38,064 nt of DNA from an uncultured Lachnospiraceae bacterium (GTDB lineage: Bacteria > Bacillota > Clostridia > Lachnospirales > Lachnospiraceae), in contig CAJUSJ010000036.1 of the NCBI GenBank assembly GCA_910588865.1, forward strand, positions 1 through 38,064. Reading direction: 5' to 3'. This document shows, one piece after another, positions 8,930-16,302 of this stretch. The position numbers and the translations under genes are program-made. The notes beneath the pieces are model-generated. The model saw only the letters and a program-made list of their open reading frames with translations. It did no database searches and was not told the DNA's origin. Within the stretch, counting starts at the first letter, position 1; each line of letters opens with the position of its first letter.

Positions 8930-8969
8930 ACTCTGCCCCCTTTCTCAATGTAATGATGTAAAAGTAAAA

Positions 8970-9206
8970 TTAACCCAATCCGCCAGCATCAAATGAAGTG
9001 CCAAAAATGGTCTCCATGATTCCGCTTAACCACTCCTGCAGTCTTTCCCAGAATACGCCGATCAAAAGCACTACGATCAGCAGAATTATGATAGTGGCAA
9101 CTACGTTGGAGACGCCGTCCTGGGATTTAAGGAAATCTTTTACGTTGTCTCTTGTCTTCATTCCCCAAAGCATGACACAGATGCATAAATTGTCAAGCAT
9201 ATCCAT
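8970..9206 (-). CDS. Flp1-like type IVb pilin, likely major subunit
   Basis: A 78-aa protein with the layout of a short Flp-type pilin: a charged leader (K-S-Q-D-G), then V-S-N-V-V-A-T, a 20-residue isoleucine/valine/leucine helix, and a short tail. I chose the start at 9206, not an upstream ATG at 9269, because AGGAGGG lies 6 nt before it. The putative cleavage G-V site is not followed by Glu at +5 as in classical Flp pilins. The G-V-S-x-V-V-A-T sequence is closer to archaeal pilins or archaellins. It lies between tadC (78 bp upstream) and the TadE-like gene. It is likely the fibre subunit because it is small and next to the motor genes. Confidence 0.78.
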   Translation of the reverse strand: MDMLDNLCICVMLWGMKTRDNVKDFLKSQDGVSNVVATIIILLIVVLLIGVFWERLQEWLSGIMETIFGTSFDAGGLG

Positions 9207-9284
9207 ATGTTTCCCTCCTGTGTATAATTTGAAGTCCAGCTCAAAAGCCTTGCCTTTTTCTATTACCACCCCTGGCCTGTGTCT

Positions 9285-10376
9285 TTAAAAACTGAAGCCG
9301 GACATGGCGGGGACGATAATCACTACTAAAATACCGATAAACATCATCATAGTCGGTATAAACAATTTATTCTGGACAACCTCTCCCATACGTCTCGTAT
9401 TGTGCTTTTTGTCCAGCCAGCACTCATCGTTGATTGCTTTCAGATCACTGGCCAGGTTGGCGTTGCCCGCGGTATAGCTTTTGGCCACGATGGTCACCAT
9501 CTTGTCCAGATACTTGTTGTCACAGCGGCACTGAAGCCTTGTGAGGGCACCCTGGACCGTGGAACCCTGGTTCATCTCCTTGAGAACCAGCCGAAGTTCC
9601 CGGTACATCAGGGAATCGTCGCTGGCCGCGGTTTCCTCAATGGCCTTGGTGACACTCATACCAGCCATGACCAGAAGGGCGATCTCAGAGATGGCGTTGG
9701 GAAATCCCAGGTCAATGGCTTCCTGTCTCTTTTTGGCTTTTGCCCGCAGGTTGTCATAGGGCACATACCCATAGAGGGCGCAGCCTCCGAATCCTACCGC
9801 CATGGTCATAGCAACCCCGGTCAAAGCGTTGCCCATGGCAATGGTCAGGACCCCTAGAAAGCAGGCCAGAAGCACACCAACATATAAGAAAGAAAACAGG
9901 GAAGCCAGCAGATAAAAGGCATATATGGAAGAATTCTTTTTCTCTCCCGTCTCCTGACCTCTCTCCAGTTCAATGTAGCCAGTGTGTTCACAGCTTGATG
10001 TAAGTTTCCTCAAAAGATCGTTATTGCCGTCCAGCTTCATGGCCGCGAGGAGCTGGTATCCGAACAGAGTGATCATATCCAGAACAGAGAACTTCTGCCC
10101 GGAATAATAGGTGTTCTCATTCTTTTCATAAGCGGCGATCTGCTTATCCCACTCTTTTATCTTTTTAGCGGCTTTCTTCTCTTTTACGGTGTGGTACTTG
10201 TTGTTCTTGTCTATGTACTCTTCCTTCTGTTCTACCAGGGTCTGCCTGGCAAACCGGTAACTCCATGCCCGGCACAGCACGATCTCAGCTGCCGCCGATC
10301 TGTCCGCCATGGCTGCCCGCGCAAGAAAAAACAGAACACCCAGGGTGAAGACAGCCATCAATACAATTGTAATCAT
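9285..10376 (-). CDS. tadC: Type II/IV secretion inner-membrane protein TadC
   Basis: A 363-aa polytopic membrane protein with the T2SSF domain of TadC. It has an N-terminal helix, a central pair of helices (about residues 150-205) and a C-terminal helix ending in V-V-I-I-V-P-A-M-S-G. The T2SSF core (about 220-340) contains helix-rich sequence with M-S-V-T-K-A-I-E-E and L-K-E-M-N-Q-G. With TadB it forms the membrane platform driven by the TadA ATPase. Start: AGGAGGGG before ATG. It lies 11 bp after tadB. Residues 30-95 carry a charged Lys/Glu-rich cytoplasmic stretch. Confidence 0.85.
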   Translation of the reverse strand: MITIVLMAVFTLGVLFFLARAAMADRSAAAEIVLCRAWSYRFARQTLVEQKEEYIDKNNKYHTVKEKKAAKKIKEWDKQIAAYEKNENTYYSGQKFSVLDMITLFGYQLLAAMKLDGNNDLLRKLTSSCEHTGYIELERGQETGEKKNSSIYAFYLLASLFSFLYVGVLLACFLGVLTIAMGNALTGVAMTMAVGFGGCALYGYVPYDNLRAKAKKRQEAIDLGFPNAISEIALLVMAGMSVTKAIEETAASDDSLMYRELRLVLKEMNQGSTVQGALTRLQCRCDNKYLDKMVTIVAKSYTAGNANLASDLKAINDECWLDKKHNTRRMGEVVQNKLFIPTMMMFIGILVVIIVPAMSGFSF

Positions 10377-10387
10377 ATCCGCCCCTC

Positions 10388-11167
10388 CTACACTTCAATC
10401 TCTACGGCCCTGGTCGCGATAACATAGGACGCGAAGGTACAGAGAACCCCAAAGGTGGCGGACGCCCGTCCGACCCATGTGGTAAACAGGGAATCCAAAA
10501 ATCCGCTTCCCATGGAGGACATAAGAACCACCAGAATCAACGGAAGTACCAGCATCATGTACGCCTCTGACTTGGCGGAGGTTATGCTGGTCTCGATCTC
10601 CATGGTGATCTCCGCCTTGTCCTTGATGATGTCTCTTGTCTGAGCGATGATATACCCGAAATCGCTGGTCTTCCCTTCAATGATCCTGTAGATGGCGGAG
10701 AAGCTGACGATATCGTCGATCTCGCTTCTCTCTCCCAGCTCGGCGAACCCGCCGGACATGGGGATTCCAGCCAGTTTATAGTCGCTGACAATAAGGGAAA
10801 TCTCCCGTACAATGTCCGCGTCCTCGTTAAAGATCATGTTCAGCTCCCGCAAAGAGTCCTCAATGGCGTTCTCCATGGACCGCCCGCTTCCCCCGCTGAT
10901 GGAGATGGCGATGATCTCCAGGAATTCCTTGAACTGCATCCGCAGCCTGGCCTGGCGCTTTCGCATAACGGACCTGGCGTAGTTTTTCTCCTGAGGTATG
11001 GCGATCAGCAGCCCTCCGACAACAGACACAGGCAGGAACCGGTAGTAGACAAACAGGATGGCTCCAATGGCTGCCGCGAATCCCAGATAGGCCAGGAGAT
11101 GCTGGTGCTTTGTCATATTGTCTTCATAATATTTGATTCGTATCTTTAAATTATTGTCCTTTTCCAT
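10388..11167 (-). CDS. tadB: Type II/IV secretion inner-membrane protein TadB
   Basis: A 259-aa membrane protein with N-terminal helices (about residues 25-55), a cytoplasmic T2SSF domain (about 75-205, with S-I-S-G-G-S-G-R-S-M-E-N-A) and two C-terminal helices. It pairs with TadC as the platform of the pilus machine. I prefer the ATG at 11167 because a GGGGG stretch lies 6 nt upstream; two other in-frame ATGs lie 6 and 21 nt further out. The start overlaps the end of tadA, so translation is probably coupled. Confidence 0.85.
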   Translation of the reverse strand: MEKDNNLKIRIKYYEDNMTKHQHLLAYLGFAAAIGAILFVYYRFLPVSVVGGLLIAIPQEKNYARSVMRKRQARLRMQFKEFLEIIAISISGGSGRSMENAIEDSLRELNMIFNEDADIVREISLIVSDYKLAGIPMSGGFAELGERSEIDDIVSFSAIYRIIEGKTSDFGYIIAQTRDIIKDKAEITMEIETSITSAKSEAYMMLVLPLILVVLMSSMGSGFLDSLFTTWVGRASATFGVLCTFASYVIATRAVEIEV

Positions 11168-12449
11168 GTTCATCCCCCAGATAATCATAGATACCGGCCA
11201 GGATAAATTTATCCTGATTCAGAATCGGATTCTTGGTCCTTTTCAGCGCGCCGGAAACCTTCTTTAACGTACTGTTTTCATCTTCCTCAAATTTATAGAT
11301 GGGATTGAGGATGATTCTTCCGTTCTCATACTTTACCACCTCCGTGACCTCCATACATTTACGGGAAAAATCCCTGAGCCTTGACAGGTGGATAATGTAG
11401 TCCACGGCAGAGGCGATCTGCTGGCGGATGGCCTCTAAGGGCAGGTCCGCGCTTCCGGTGAGAACCATGGTCTCAAGACGGCTGAGCATACCTTCCGGGG
11501 AGTTGGCGTGGCCGGTGGAAAGGCTTCCGTCGTGGCCCGTGTTCATGGCCTGAAGCATATCCAGAGCCTCTTCCCCTCGAACCTCTCCCACCACGATCCT
11601 GTCAGGACGCATACGGAGAGAGGCCTTGATCAGATCCCGGATAGTGATCTCCGTGGCTTCCCTGGAGTTGGCCTTCTTTGTCTCCATGCGGACGATGTTG
11701 GGTATGTTCTTGATCTGCAGCTCCGCTGAGTCCTCAATGGTGATCACCCTCTCCCAGGGCTGTATAAAGTTAGAGATGGCGTTGAGGAAGGTGGTCTTTC
11801 CGCTTCCGGTTCCTCCGCAGACAAACACATTGTGCCTGGAGGACACTACCTTCTGGAGAAAATCCGCCACTTCCGGAGTAATGGACTTGTAGTCCAGAAG
11901 CTTTTCTATGGTCATGGGATTTTTTGAAAAACGTCGGATAGTCACAGTGGCCCCATCCAGGGCTACCGGAGGAAATACCACATGGACACGGGAGCCGTCC
12001 TCCAGACGGGCATCTACAATGGGGTTGCTGGAGTCCACGGTACGGTCCATGCTGCTGACAAAACGCTGGACGATACGGATCAGGTCATCGTTGCTCTCAA
12101 AGTGCTCGTCCAGCCGCGTAAGCTTTCCCGCCTTCTCCACAAAGATGGTGTCATAGCCATTGATCATAACCTCTGTGATCTGGGGGTCCATGATGATCTT
12201 GCCCAGGATTCCCAGGCCTTCCACAGATTCGGTGATCGTATATTTGAGAGTGCTTTTTTCCTTAAATGAGAGGTTCTGGTAATACCAGTACAGGCTGGAG
12301 TCATTGTCTCTGGCCCAGTTGATCCTCTCGGTGATCTTCTGATCAATTAAGTTGGAGATCTCGTCGCCGGAATACTCCCGCAGTCTGCTGGCCTCCTGGA
12401 TCACCTGCTTGAGGACCGACACTTCATCCATAAAGTAATTTTCCGCCAT
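11151..12449 (-). CDS. tadA: TadA/CpaF-type pilus assembly ATPase
   Basis: A 432-aa secretion ATPase that powers Tad pilus assembly. The N-terminal domain (about 1-180) has conserved M-I-N-G-Y-D and D-G-S-R-V-H motifs. The ATPase domain has Walker A G-G-T-G-S-G-K-T-T near residues 208-216, Asp box I-T-I-E-D-S-A-E-L, and Walker B/His box R-P-D-R-I-V-V-G-E-V-R-G-E-E and N-T-G-H-D-G-S. The length fits CpaF. It acts as a hexamer at the cytoplasmic face. It lies 14 bp after the TadZ-like gene and overlaps tadB. Confidence 0.93.
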   Translation of the reverse strand: MAENYFMDEVSVLKQVIQEASRLREYSGDEISNLIDQKITERINWARDNDSSLYWYYQNLSFKEKSTLKYTITESVEGLGILGKIIMDPQITEVMINGYDTIFVEKAGKLTRLDEHFESNDDLIRIVQRFVSSMDRTVDSSNPIVDARLEDGSRVHVVFPPVALDGATVTIRRFSKNPMTIEKLLDYKSITPEVADFLQKVVSSRHNVFVCGGTGSGKTTFLNAISNFIQPWERVITIEDSAELQIKNIPNIVRMETKKANSREATEITIRDLIKASLRMRPDRIVVGEVRGEEALDMLQAMNTGHDGSLSTGHANSPEGMLSRLETMVLTGSADLPLEAIRQQIASAVDYIIHLSRLRDFSRKCMEVTEVVKYENGRIILNPIYKFEEDENSTLKKVSGALKRTKNPILNQDKFILAGIYDYLGDEHGKGQ

Positions 12450-12463
12450 GGTAAACAGCCTCG

Positions 12464-13510
12464 CTATTTCCTGATAATGATTTCTGTCTGTAATTCGTTA
12501 TTCATGTTTATGGCCTGGATCACGTTTTTCAGGGGAAGATTCCCGTAATTATGTATGGTTCCCGCCACAGGCCGGTCCAGCCCCTGGCTGAACTTTGAGT
12601 TGTTCTCCGCGAAATTAAACACCCGGACCATCTTGCCGCTGTGCTCGTTGGCAAATACCTGGCGGGCAAACAGGTCCATCTTGGCGGCAGGCAGCTCTCC
12701 CGGCCGCTCTACCACAACAATGGTGTCAGCCTGGCTGGCCACAGCCCGCCCCACGGCGTTTAAATTGGTCTCCATATCCACTACCAGAACATCGCAGATC
12801 CCGCTCCGCCGGATCTTGTCAAAAACATCGGACATCTCCTTGTCCGTAACAGCGTCATAGTCAGCCAGGCGCTGAAAGCCTTCTATATAAAACATATTGT
12901 TTAACCCTTGTTTCCTCACACCCTTGACCGTCAGAGGGAAATTCACCTGCTCATCTGCCGCCGCCTGTATCAGGGTGATGATGCCGTCCTCACTGTGAGG
13001 ATTGACGCAGCCGGAACTGTCCAGCTGCTCGGCGCTCATAAACAGCACCGACATTCCCTGGCTTGCCAGCCTGCTGGCCAGAGCCAGAGCCACTGTAGTC
13101 TTTCCGCTTCCTCCAACAGGAGAATACACAACCGCCACAGAGGTGCTCTGGGAATGATCAAAATCCGCGGAGTACCCCGCCTTTTCCGCGTAAGCCCGGA
13201 TCATCTCTTTATAAATACCGCTGATCCTCTGGTATTTCAGAACCTTGGCCGTGTCGGGGTACAGTCCAGCACCCCTGGCCTCGTCGCTGTAGAGGCAGAC
13301 AGGAAGCTTGACCTTGGAAAACCCCAGCCGCTCTTCACAGATGTCCGGATCAAAGAGCACCACGTCAAAACGTCCTCCGTCCATGGCTGTCTGAAGCTTC
13401 TGCCAGTTTGTATATACATGAATTGTCAATTCGTCATACTGCTGCAGTACTTCAAGAAGCCGCTCAACATATTCTTTGTTTGGGTCAGCAATGGCAATTG
13501 AAATATTCAT
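12464..13510 (-). CDS. TadZ/CpaE-like MinD-family ATPase
   Basis: A 348-aa protein with an N-terminal receiver-like domain (residues 1-110) that lacks a clear phospho-acceptor set, then a ParA/MinD-type ATPase (from about 123). Its Walker A reads P-V-G-G-S-G-K-T-T at 131-139, and the second half has V-L-V-V-D-M-E-T. TadZ/CpaE proteins place the pilus machine at a cell pole. I placed the start at 13510 because AAGGAG lies 7-8 nt upstream of this ATG; an in-frame upstream ATG at 13531 lacks such a site. It is the first gene of the pilus operon, and a near-consensus promoter lies about 60 bp upstream. Confidence 0.87.
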   Translation of the reverse strand: MNISIAIADPNKEYVERLLEVLQQYDELTIHVYTNWQKLQTAMDGGRFDVVLFDPDICEERLGFSKVKLPVCLYSDEARGAGLYPDTAKVLKYQRISGIYKEMIRAYAEKAGYSADFDHSQSTSVAVVYSPVGGSGKTTVALALASRLASQGMSVLFMSAEQLDSSGCVNPHSEDGIITLIQAAADEQVNFPLTVKGVRKQGLNNMFYIEGFQRLADYDAVTDKEMSDVFDKIRRSGICDVLVVDMETNLNAVGRAVASQADTIVVVERPGELPAAKMDLFARQVFANEHSGKMVRVFNFAENNSKFSQGLDRPVAGTIHNYGNLPLKNVIQAINMNNELQTEIIIRK

Positions 13511-13567
13511 CCTTTGTCTCCTTGAATCCATAAATTTCGTATATTCTTTAATAATTTTCCAAAGACT

Positions 13568-13595
13568 ATTATAAACTATAAATAAATATAGTCAA
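13568..13595 (-). promoter_or_regulatory. Promoter of the Tad pilus operon
   Basis: On the minus strand TTGACT (13590-13595) and TATAAT (13568-13573) are separated by 16 bp, a near-consensus sigma-A promoter. The start point would be about 50 bp upstream of the TadZ-like gene. No other good promoter was seen inside the operon, so this may drive all 12 genes. A dyad fills the spacer (separate entry). Confidence 0.7.
13575..13592. promoter_or_regulatory. Dyad operator candidate inside the Tad promoter
   Basis: ACTATA-AATAAA-TATAGT is an 18-bp perfect inverted repeat occupying the -10/-35 spacer. A second, wider pair, GACTAT (13564-13569) and ATAGTC (13588-13593), overlaps it. A protein bound here would block the promoter. 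The divergently read XRE gene at 13671 is the nearest candidate regulator. The region is A/T-rich, so chance symmetry is possible. Confidence 0.5.
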
Positions 13596-13670
13596 GCATA
13601 AATAGAAATTTTAAATACATATTTCCTGCTGGCATGTGTTTTAAAATAATCCTCAGGAGGTGTGCTGGTT

Positions 13671-13973
13671 ATGTTAGAAGAGCAGTTTTCTGAGCGACTT
13701 ACTCAGCTCCGGCTAAGCAAAGGGGTATCCGCTAGAGACATGAGCCTGACCTTAGGGCAGAGCGAATCCTATATCAACAGGATTGAGAGTAAAAAAATGC
13801 TTCCGTCCATGTCCGTGTTTTTTTATATATGTGACTATTTTGGGATCACGCCTAAAGAATTCTTTGATTTTGATGAAAATCTTGATTTAGAATTTATAGA
13901 GGCAGCCGACAAGCTGCTGTCTCTTGATGAGGAGAAACGCAGGCACATCATAGCTGTCATCCACGACCTTTGA
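13671..13973 (+). CDS. Small XRE-family HTH regulator
   Basis: A 100-aa protein with an N-terminal XRE/Cro-type helix-turn-helix (about residues 5-60; S-A-R-D-M-S-L-T-L-G-Q-S-E-S-Y-I-N-R-I-E-S is the recognition region) and a helical C-terminal tail. I chose ATG 13671, 10 nt after AGGAGG (13655-13660). A GTG at 13662 is in frame but too close to that site. It is divergent from the Tad operon, whose promoter carries a dyad, so it may repress or activate pilus genes and itself. This link is inferred from position only. Confidence 0.8.
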   Translation: MLEEQFSERLTQLRLSKGVSARDMSLTLGQSESYINRIESKKMLPSMSVFFYICDYFGITPKEFFDFDENLDLEFIEAADKLLSLDEEKRRHIIAVIHDL

Positions 13974-14039
13974 TGATTGCCGGAACATCCAGATACATAT
14001 ATTTCCTCTGTCTCGTCCATTCTATATTAGAAATCTTTT

Positions 14040-14060
14040 TACTTGTCTATTTGACAAGTA
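14040..14060. repeat. 21-bp inverted repeat between the two XRE genes
   Basis: TACTTGTC (14040-14047) and GACAAGTA (14053-14060) form a perfect 8-bp inverted repeat with a 5-nt spacer. It lies 80 bp upstream of the second XRE gene. It could be an XRE operator or a weak hairpin; no T-tract follows, so a terminator is unlikely. A TTGACA overlaps its right arm, but I see no well-placed -10. Confidence 0.55.
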
Positions 14061-14139
14061 ACATCCGATTAACTTTCCAACTACAATTATACCAATCCTT
14101 AAACACACACAGAGCATATAGAAATGAGGTTATGAGTAA

Positions 14140-14451
14140 ATGAATATTATGGAACGGGTTGATGATCTGTGCAGACAGCATAATATGAGCAAATACCGTC
14201 TCTCCCAGATCACAGGAATCTCTCAGTCTGCCTTTTCCAAGATGGCACGGCAGCAATCAACTCTGTCTCTGGAGACAATCCAGCGAATCTGTGATGCCTT
14301 TGGAATCTCTCTGGCGCAATTCTTTTCCAAATCTGAGGAATTTCCGGATCTGACCGCGCAGCAGCGAAAGCTGGTCCAATACTGGACATTGCTGGATGAA
14401 AAAAAGAGGGACTACGCCCTCCTGATGATCGAGAAACTGATGGATATCTGA
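14140..14451 (+). CDS. Second small XRE-family HTH regulator
   Basis: A 103-aa protein with an XRE helix-turn-helix at about residues 8-62 (M-S-K-Y-R-L-S-Q-I-T-G-I-S-Q-S-A-F-S-K-M) and a charged helical C-terminus. This resembles short regulators common in Lachnospiraceae. The start at 14140 follows GAGG at 14126-14129. A three-codon reading frame (ATG AGT AAA TGA, 14132-14143) overlaps the start codon and might couple translation, but may be chance. A bidirectional terminator follows. Its targets are unknown; the 21-bp inverted repeat upstream is a candidate site. Confidence 0.8.
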   Translation: MNIMERVDDLCRQHNMSKYRLSQITGISQSAFSKMARQQSTLSLETIQRICDAFGISLAQFFSKSEEFPDLTAQQRKLVQYWTLLDEKKRDYALLMIEKLMDI

Positions 14452-14459
14452 AACAGAAA

Positions 14460-14493
14460 CCCCTACCCTTCTCAAACCTGAGAAAGGCAGGGG
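14460..14493. terminator. Bidirectional intrinsic terminator (XRE / YoeB)
   Basis: A hairpin with 15-nt arms (CCCCTACCCTTCTCA at 14460-14474 and its near complement at 14479-14493, two mismatches) and loop AACC. It lies between the convergent XRE and yoeB genes. On the minus strand a T-rich stretch (TTTCTGTTT) follows; on the plus strand the tail is weaker. Confidence 0.7.
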
Positions 14494-14518
14494 AGATTTA
14501 CATAGGGATCTGGGGTTG

Positions 14519-14782
14519 TCATTTATTACTATAGTGAGAACGGCACTGGGCAATTTCAATCTGTCCGTTAATGATCCGATAGATCAGCCGATTAGTCTCG
14601 TCAATTCGACGGCTCCGCCAGCCGACAAGATTTCCCTTTAACGCTTCAGGTTTTCCAATACCATCATAACCATTTCTATCAATGTCTTGTAACAGCAGAT
14701 TAACGCGCTTTAAAGTTCTTCGATCCTGTGTCTGCCAATATATATAGTCTTCCCAAGCTCCATCTTGCCAAATCTTATTCAT
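14519..14782 (-). CDS. yoeB: YoeB/Txe-family mRNA interferase toxin
   Basis: An 87-aa RelE-superfamily toxin. It has the YoeB-specific W-R-S-R-R-I-D-E-T-N-R-L-I-Y block. The residues known to be catalytic in E. coli YoeB are present at the same numbers: E46, R65, H83, Y84. YoeB cleaves mRNA at the ribosomal A site. ATG at 14782 lies 6 nt after GAGG, and the gene overlaps the antitoxin end by 8 bp, the usual coupled arrangement. The toxin looks intact. Confidence 0.9.
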   Translation of the reverse strand: MNKIWQDGAWEDYIYWQTQDRRTLKRVNLLLQDIDRNGYDGIGKPEALKGNLVGWRSRRIDETNRLIYRIINGQIEIAQCRSHYSNK

Positions 14783-15038
14783 CATCAACCTCAATCAGTT
14801 CATGAATATGTCCCTTACCTGCCTCAAGGTCAGATATCGCTTTCTGTAAATGACGTTGATTTTCTTCGCTGTAAAACGGATCCGCTGAAATTTCAAATGG
14901 GATTTTATTCTGCCGGACGACTGCTTTTGTAAACATAGTAATAGCCGTAGTCATATTTAATCCCATATCATCAAAAAGAATTTCTGCTTGTCTCTTTAAA
15001 TTTTCATCCATACGAATCGTAATGCTTGTTGTTGCCAT
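14775..15038 (-). CDS. RelB/DinJ-family antitoxin
   Basis: An 87-aa antitoxin with an N-terminal ribbon-helix-helix (T-T-S-I-T-I-R-M-D-E-N-L-K-R, residues 3-16, then G-L-N-M-T-T-A-I-T-M-F). The acidic C-terminal half (residues 50-87) would wrap the toxin. It probably represses its own promoter through the RHH fold. AAGGAG lies 9 nt before ATG. The partner is YoeB-type where the best-known RelB/DinJ partners are RelE/YafQ; this combination also occurs in other Firmicutes. Confidence 0.88.
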   Translation of the reverse strand: MATTSITIRMDENLKRQAEILFDDMGLNMTTAITMFTKAVVRQNKIPFEISADPFYSEENQRHLQKAISDLEAGKGHIHELIEVDDE

Positions 15039-15062
15039 GATATCAGCTCCTTTCGTACATAT

Positions 15063-15104
15063 AATATATCATAATTATAGTTATTTATCAATACATAGTA
15101 TGTA
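15063..15104 (-). promoter_or_regulatory. Toxin-antitoxin promoter with adjoining operator
   Basis: On the minus strand TTGATA (15086-15091), 17 bp, TATATT (15063-15068). Directly upstream, TACATA-G-TATGTA (15092-15104) is a perfect 13-bp dyad, a likely binding site for the RHH antitoxin. It ends 54 bp upstream of the relB start codon. Confidence 0.65.
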
Positions 15105-15117
15105 CATATCAGAAAGA

Positions 15118-16140
15118 TCACTCCACCAACGCCCCATCTGGCCCAAAGGTCCAGTCTGTGCCGTCAATATTCAACGTCGTGTCTTGAACCATCTTGCCGT
15201 CGCTGTCAAAATAGTACCACTTCCCATCTATCTGAACCCATCCGGTCTGATACTTCCGGTCAATGACGCCGTACCAGCCCTCTCCCACCTGATACCACCC
15301 ATCGGAGTCCGTGAGAGCGCCGTAGTCTGTAAACGCGTATTCGATGGCCACATTGCCCGCGATTCCGTCTACCTGGCCGCTGTCCGTGCACTGCCAGATG
15401 GTTCTGTTGGGGTACTGGTGGGTGGTTCCGTAGCGGGCATACCAGATGTGGTAGGGCTGTCCGGACTCATCCTTTAGCCGGGATGTGTCTATATGGTTGT
15501 CCAGCCACTCCTGGTTGGCGTAGATCATGGGCTGGTAGCCTGCCTGGGCGATAACCTGGCAGAACGCGATGGCCTGGTCTGTGATCTGCTGCCTGGTAAG
15601 GCCCGCGTCCAGCAGGTACTGGGACTCAAGATCATAGGCCACTGGATAGGTGACGGTGTACTCACCCAGCTTTGACACCACAAAGTTGGCCTCCTCCACA
15701 GCCGTGGCCGTGTCCAGCGCCTGTGTATAGAAAAAGACGCCCGTCTTCACTCCTGCCTCCTGGGCATTGACCATGTTTTCATGGTAGTAGGGATCCGGGT
15801 CGTTTAAATAGCCCAGGCGGACCATGGCGAAGCTGACGCCGGAGGCTTTCACCTTCTGCCAGTCAATGCCGCCCTGGCTTTCGCTGGCCCGGTTCTGGTA
15901 CTTACTCACCGTGATCCCCTTCGCCAGGACGCCAGGCACCACATTGCCCTGGGTATCCGTATATACCTGGGTATCCGCTGACTGGCTCTGAGCCACAGCC
16001 CCGTCCGTCTCCTGCCCCGACAGGCCGCTGTCCTCTGTCTCCCCAGGTCCTATGGCCCAGGCGGTATGGGCGGCGCAGACCGTAAGAGCCATGGCCACGG
16101 CACAGGCCTTCTGCCCCCAATGCTTTGTATATCTTTTCAT
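15118..16140 (-). CDS. Secreted GH25 lysozyme with C-terminal wall-binding repeats
   Basis: A 340-aa protein with a signal peptide (residues 1-29, ending A-W-A). A glycoside hydrolase family 25 muramidase domain spans about 72-275. Two or three aromatic/Gly wall-binding repeats follow (W-Y-Q-V-G-E-G-W-Y, W-V-Q-I-D-G-K-W-Y-Y-F-D-S-D-G-K, W-T-F-G-P-D-G-A). The catalytic D-x-E pair is D170/E172 (A-Y-D-L-E-S). The first conserved aspartate of the family (G-I-D-V-S) is threonine here (T77). Start: ATG 16140 after GGAGGAG. It cleaves peptidoglycan glycan strands; roles in wall turnover or competition are possible. Activity is uncertain because of T77. Confidence 0.88.
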   Translation of the reverse strand: MKRYTKHWGQKACAVAMALTVCAAHTAWAIGPGETEDSGLSGQETDGAVAQSQSADTQVYTDTQGNVVPGVLAKGITVSKYQNRASESQGGIDWQKVKASGVSFAMVRLGYLNDPDPYYHENMVNAQEAGVKTGVFFYTQALDTATAVEEANFVVSKLGEYTVTYPVAYDLESQYLLDAGLTRQQITDQAIAFCQVIAQAGYQPMIYANQEWLDNHIDTSRLKDESGQPYHIWYARYGTTHQYPNRTIWQCTDSGQVDGIAGNVAIEYAFTDYGALTDSDGWYQVGEGWYGVIDRKYQTGWVQIDGKWYYFDSDGKMVQDTTLNIDGTDWTFGPDGALVE

Positions 16141-16169
16141 ATGAATCTCCTCCAAGTTAATTTATTTCT

Positions 16170-16199
16170 ATTATATACCAAAAAGCCTTGGGAACACAA
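16170..16199 (-). promoter_or_regulatory. Putative promoter of the GH25 gene
   Basis: TATAAT (16170-16175) with TTGTGT (16194-16199) 18 bp upstream on the minus strand. The -10 is consensus, the -35 only partial. It lies 30 bp before the GH25 start codon. Confidence 0.5.
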
Positions 16200-16277
16200 T
16201 TAACGATGTATGAAGATTTTGTTACTGTTTAATTGACCGTTGCTGTTCACACGCCCCAGGTGAACCCTTATTCGCTG

Positions 16278-16302
16278 ATATTCCTCTCCGCCCCGTGTAC
16301 AC
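16278..16302 (-). repeat. Partial copy of the metN-leader repeat beside the argS terminator
   Basis: The 24 nt from 16278 match 26896-26919 at 23 positions. Read on the minus strand both carry GTACACGG(A/G)GCGGAGAGG and both lie directly downstream of an intrinsic terminator. This suggests a dispersed element that ends at or includes terminator tails. Confidence 0.6.

Noticed and set aside
13662..15038. Prophage or integrative-element remnant
   Set aside because: Two XRE genes and a toxin-antitoxin pair are suggestive, but there is no integrase, no attachment repeat and no phage structural gene.
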